Virus record (IMG/VR): IMGVR_UViG_3300048769_000038
Coordinates: 1 to 21,453 of that record
DNA length: 21,453 bases
From: a virus
Reading direction: 5' to 3' (one strand)
This document shows, in pieces, positions 19,429 to 21,453 of the stretch. Positions within the stretch are counted from its first letter, which is position 1. Each line of letters starts with the position of its first letter. The translations under genes were made by a program, and so were the position numbers. The notes under the pieces were generated by a model. That model had not been told where the DNA came from and made no database searches. It worked only from the letters and a program-made list of their open reading frames with translations.

Positions 19429-19694
19429 GCGGACAACTAGGCAAAGAGGGTATTGTTTTTTTACAGGAGATGGACAAGGAGATATACCAGAGGCTTGCGG
19501 CATTTTTCGAGAGCGAAAGAGACATATTGGATGCATATGGTGTGCTATCTTTTTCAATGATCACAAACTTTTTATATCGTCAGTTGTCGGTAGGGGTTGA
19601 TAGAGAGAGGACTATACTCAACGTCGGCGCGGTTGTTAGCAAGTCGCTTGAAACGGCTGAAAATAAATTTAAGGAGAAACAAAATGAAGTTTAG
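19425..19694 (+). CDS. Small helical hypothetical early protein
   Basis: 89 residues. The ATG overlaps the previous stop (ATGA), so the two are coupled. Mostly amphipathic helix: 'EIYQRLAAFFESERDILDAY', 'LSFSMITNFLYRQLSVGVDR', 'AVVSKSLETAENKFKEKQNE'. No family recognised. Its last bases carry AAGGAGAAACAAAATG, the same ribosome-site cassette that starts the gene at 19228. Confidence 0.58.
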   Translation: MSGQLGKEGIVFLQEMDKEIYQRLAAFFESERDILDAYGVLSFSMITNFLYRQLSVGVDRERTILNVGAVVSKSLETAENKFKEKQNEV

Positions 19695-19703
19695 GCGGAC
19701 AAG

Positions 19704-19844
19704 ATGGAGTTTAAGGACGACTTCATCGCGTTTACAACCATCTCAGTCTACGGCCATGGAACGACTACCGCCCATTTTATCTCGATCAATGAAATAAAAT
19801 CCCTGAGAATCACTAGAAAAATGGAGAAGAAGGATGATCAATAA
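19704..19844 (+). CDS. 46-residue protein, probably a small beta domain
   Basis: ATG 19704-19706 (AGGCGG 5 nt upstream) to TAA 19842-19844. It reads MEFKDDFIAFTTISVYGHGT then 'TTAHFISINEIKSLRITRKM': two strands, a turn and an 'I.EI..L.I' strand or helix, like the compact domains of small RNA- or DNA-binding regulators. It overlaps the next gene by 11 nt. An ATG at 19684 with a better Shine-Dalgarno opens another frame (37 residues) that does not look coding. Confidence 0.5.
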   Translation: MEFKDDFIAFTTISVYGHGTTTAHFISINEIKSLRITRKMEKKDDQ

Positions 19845-20046
19845 GAAAAGATGTTTTTATTGTGGAAGACGCCTTGGGGAAGGAGACATATTAATTACTC
19901 CGGATCGCCAAGAAAAATGCGAGCTAAGGCAAACTTGTTCTGTATGCTTCCAGATAAACGCCATAGAGGTGAATCTAAAATTACTTAGGGTATTTGTGTG
20001 TCGAAATAACGGAGAAAAAGAGGGGAAGGAGGATGGGGCGCAATAG
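19834..20046 (+). CDS. Small zinc-binding protein
   Basis: 70 residues. 'CFYCGRRLGEGD' (C7, C10) and 'CELRQTCSVC' (CxxC at about 35-38) give a CxxC...CxxC zinc ribbon. A helix 'FQINAIEVNLKLLRVFV' follows, and an acidic/basic tail ends the protein. Start at 19834 overlaps the previous gene by 11 nt. Likely nucleic-acid or protein binding. No family recognised. Confidence 0.6.
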   Translation: MINKKRCFYCGRRLGEGDILITPDRQEKCELRQTCSVCFQINAIEVNLKLLRVFVCRNNGEKEGKEDGAQ

Positions 20047-20179
20047 AGCCGGATGGTGCGTGCCAATGGCTATGATTATATCGTCTTTTATGATGGTCTT
20101 CGGTAACCCAATCACAGCGATTTGGGTTTTGCTGGGGGCGATTTTATACACTTTGTTGGTTATAGTTGATTTTGTTTAG
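20033..20179 (+). CDS. Small membrane protein (two helices)
   Basis: 48 residues from the ATG at 20033, with a GGGGAAGGAGG immediately before it and a 14-nt overlap with the previous gene. Two hydrophobic segments, 'MAMIISSFMMVFG' and 'TAIWVLLGAILYTLLVIVDF', separated by a short turn, make a helical hairpin. Such early membrane peptides can be superinfection-exclusion factors. No family recognised. Confidence 0.55.
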   Translation: MGRNRAGWCVPMAMIISSFMMVFGNPITAIWVLLGAILYTLLVIVDFV

Positions 20180-20201
20180 GAACAAGAAAGGAGAACTTGA
20201 A

Positions 20202-21029
20202 ATGGAAAATGAAATGGTTAAAAGAGACGAACTAGACATAGCCGTCTCAGACATCGACAAGATGAGCAAACTTAGCCGTGCTCTCATGGCGACGAAGCAC
20301 TACACAAAGATGGGTGAGGCTGGCGTCTTCGCGATCGTGATGAAAGCGCGAAGTCTTGGGCTGAATCCGATGGAGGCCCTCAACGGCGGGATGTACTACC
20401 TTGACGGGAAGGTCGAGATGAGTTCGACGCTCATGGCAAAGCTTATCCGGCAGAAAGGACATTCCGTCACGAAGGCCCGTGAGAGCAACGACGAGATCTG
20501 TATCTTGCATGGAAAGCGCGCTGACAACGGCGATACGTGGAGCAGTTCCTTTAGCATGAAGGACGCTGTAAGGGCTGGTCTTTCTAATAAAGACAACTGG
20601 AAGAAGTACCCGGGCGCGATGTGCTACAACCGGGCACTGAGTCTTTTGGCTAGGCAGCTCTTTCCCGACGTGATTGGAAACTCATACGTTGAGGGGGAGA
20701 TTACCGATTCCGCTCCTGTGGGGACTCCGGTTGAGATGTTGACAGTTGAGGCCACTGGCGAGGTTGTTGAAACTGGAATCATCACGAAGGATCAGGCAGA
20801 AAAGCTTGAGTCGCTTATCGGAACTGACGACGAGTTCCGAGGACTGCTGATGGGTTTTCTGAACAAGAAGTTCGGTGTCTCGACTCTTGATCAGATCCCC
20901 TCAGACCATGTAGAAATGATTATGCACAGGACCGAGGAAAGGGCTAAGCAGCGAGAAGAAAAGAAAGCCTTAGAGTCTCAGCCGGCATCGGTTGCTCAGA
21001 GTGTGTTAAAACAGATGGTTTGTTCTTAA
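20202..21029 (+). CDS. RecT-like single-strand annealing protein
   Basis: 275 residues from the ATG at 20202 (GGAG 8 nt upstream); an in-frame TTG at 20166 is unlikely. 'ARSLGLNPMEALNGGMYYLD' followed by 'GKVEMSSTLMAKLIRQKGHS' and 'WKKYPGAMCYNRALSLLARQ' with 'LFPDVIGNSYVEGEI' is the pattern of RecT-type recombinases in phages. The C-terminal ~90 residues are acidic/helical, commonly variable. It anneals complementary strands, working with the adjacent exonuclease in phage recombination. The pairing recT-YqaJ in one operon supports the call. Confidence 0.82.
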   Translation: MENEMVKRDELDIAVSDIDKMSKLSRALMATKHYTKMGEAGVFAIVMKARSLGLNPMEALNGGMYYLDGKVEMSSTLMAKLIRQKGHSVTKARESNDEICILHGKRADNGDTWSSSFSMKDAVRAGLSNKDNWKKYPGAMCYNRALSLLARQLFPDVIGNSYVEGEITDSAPVGTPVEMLTVEATGEVVETGIITKDQAEKLESLIGTDDEFRGLLMGFLNKKFGVSTLDQIPSDHVEMIMHRTEERAKQREEKKALESQPASVAQSVLKQMVCS

Positions 21030-21037
21030 AACAAAAA

Positions 21038-21068
21038 TGCCTGGTGAGTGTTACAGCACCCCCAGGCA
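21038..21068 (-). terminator. Hairpin with T-tract on the minus strand between recT and exonuclease genes
   Basis: TGCCTGG (21038-21044) and CCAGGCA (21062-21068) pair perfectly over 7 bp. On the minus strand it is followed by TTTTTGTTTT. It would stop antisense transcripts; on the plus strand it lacks a T-tract and may just be a small mRNA hairpin between the two genes. Confidence 0.4.
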
Positions 21069-21088
21069 AAAAGCAAGGAAACGTACAG

Positions 21089-21453
21089 ATGGATCTTATA
21101 CAGGGAACGCCGGAATGGCTGCAAGTTAGAAAATCGCATGTCGGGGCAAGCGATGCGCCGATCATCATGGGGGCCTCTAGGTTTAAGACGAGTGACGGGA
21201 GGTATAAGACTCCCCTCTTGCTGTGGCAAGAGAAGCTCGGTCTTGCGTCTTTCGATGAGGAGACGGCTGGCATGGCATACGGTAAGCGCATGGAAGAGCC
21301 AGCTCGGCAAGTTTATGAGAAGATGACGGGCCAGATGGTTGCGCCCGAGGTCATCTTTCACAAAGACGTGTCGTACGCAATGGCATCTCTAGACGGGTTG
21401 TCTATGGAAAAAGACATGGCTGTTGAGATAAAGAATGCGAATGAAGAGGATCA
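21089..21453 (+). CDS. YqaJ-like viral exonuclease, cut by right edge
   Basis: 121 residues visible from the ATG at 21089 (AAGGAAA upstream), no stop before the window ends. It has the YqaJ/lambda-exonuclease-like start 'MDLIQGTPEWLQVRKSHVGA' and 'SDAPIIMG', then 'GKRMEEPARQVYEKMTG' with the conserved Glu, 'YAMASLDGL' with the catalytic Asp, and 'AVEIKNANEED' holding the ExK motif. It resects DNA ends to make the single strands that RecT anneals. The C-terminal half lies outside the window. Confidence 0.88.
   Translation, partial: MDLIQGTPEWLQVRKSHVGASDAPIIMGASRFKTSDGRYKTPLLLWQEKLGLASFDEETAGMAYGKRMEEPARQVYEKMTGQMVAPEVIFHKDVSYAMASLDGLSMEKDMAVEIKNANEED

Overview
The window is a piece of a double-stranded DNA tailed phage or prophage. 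It carries one contiguous virion-assembly module and one early (recombination/replication) module, and no bacterial housekeeping gene. The packaging and capsid genes (PBSX-type large terminase, P22-type portal, scaffold, N4-gp56-type major capsid protein, then neck/tail genes) suggest a short-tailed, podovirus-like particle. The host cannot be read from the sequence. Shine-Dalgarno-like sites (AAGGAG, GAGG) precede many starts and all three stop codons are used normally, so a standard-code bacterial host is expected. No integrase, lysis gene or DNA polymerase is visible here.

Layout. Positions 1-18461 are transcribed almost entirely leftward (minus strand). Read in the direction of transcription from about 19040 there are: a Cro/YdaS-like repressor, a short unknown ORF, a replication-initiator-like HTH protein carrying a G-rich tandem repeat inside its gene (candidate origin), a RusA-type resolvase, a run of small accessory genes (zinc ribbons, a DUF551-like protein, coiled-coil proteins, an SPFH/stomatin-like membrane protein, a tRNA-like element), a degenerate metallophosphoesterase, a ParB-like protein, terminase small and large subunits, two small basic proteins, portal, scaffold, major capsid, and neck/tail proteins running off the left edge. 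From about 19088 the plus strand carries the divergent early operon: four or five small unknown proteins, a RecT-like annealing protein, and a YqaJ-like exonuclease cut by the right edge.

How it works together. The region around 19040-19120 looks like a lambda-style switch: a Cro-like gene to the left and a sigma70-like promoter driving the recombination operon to the right. Terminase, portal, scaffold and capsid proteins package DNA and build the head. The adaptor and beta-propeller-like proteins close it. Genes are tightly packed, with many 1-14 nt start/stop overlaps that suggest translational coupling.

Most interesting points: (1) two type I-E-like CRISPR repeats separated by exactly 32 nt, in the only plus-strand island of the late region, behind their own predicted promoter and next to a small secreted-protein gene; (2) a 111-nt leader before the portal gene with three mutually exclusive pairing segments that can bury or free the portal ribosome-binding site; (3) four G-rich iteron-like repeats inside the initiator gene; (4) a metallophosphoesterase homologue that has lost nearly all metal ligands; (5) a tRNA-like element with canonical ends but an abnormal middle; (6) a short shared motif in three separate phage proteins, one of them a C-terminal extension of RusA.
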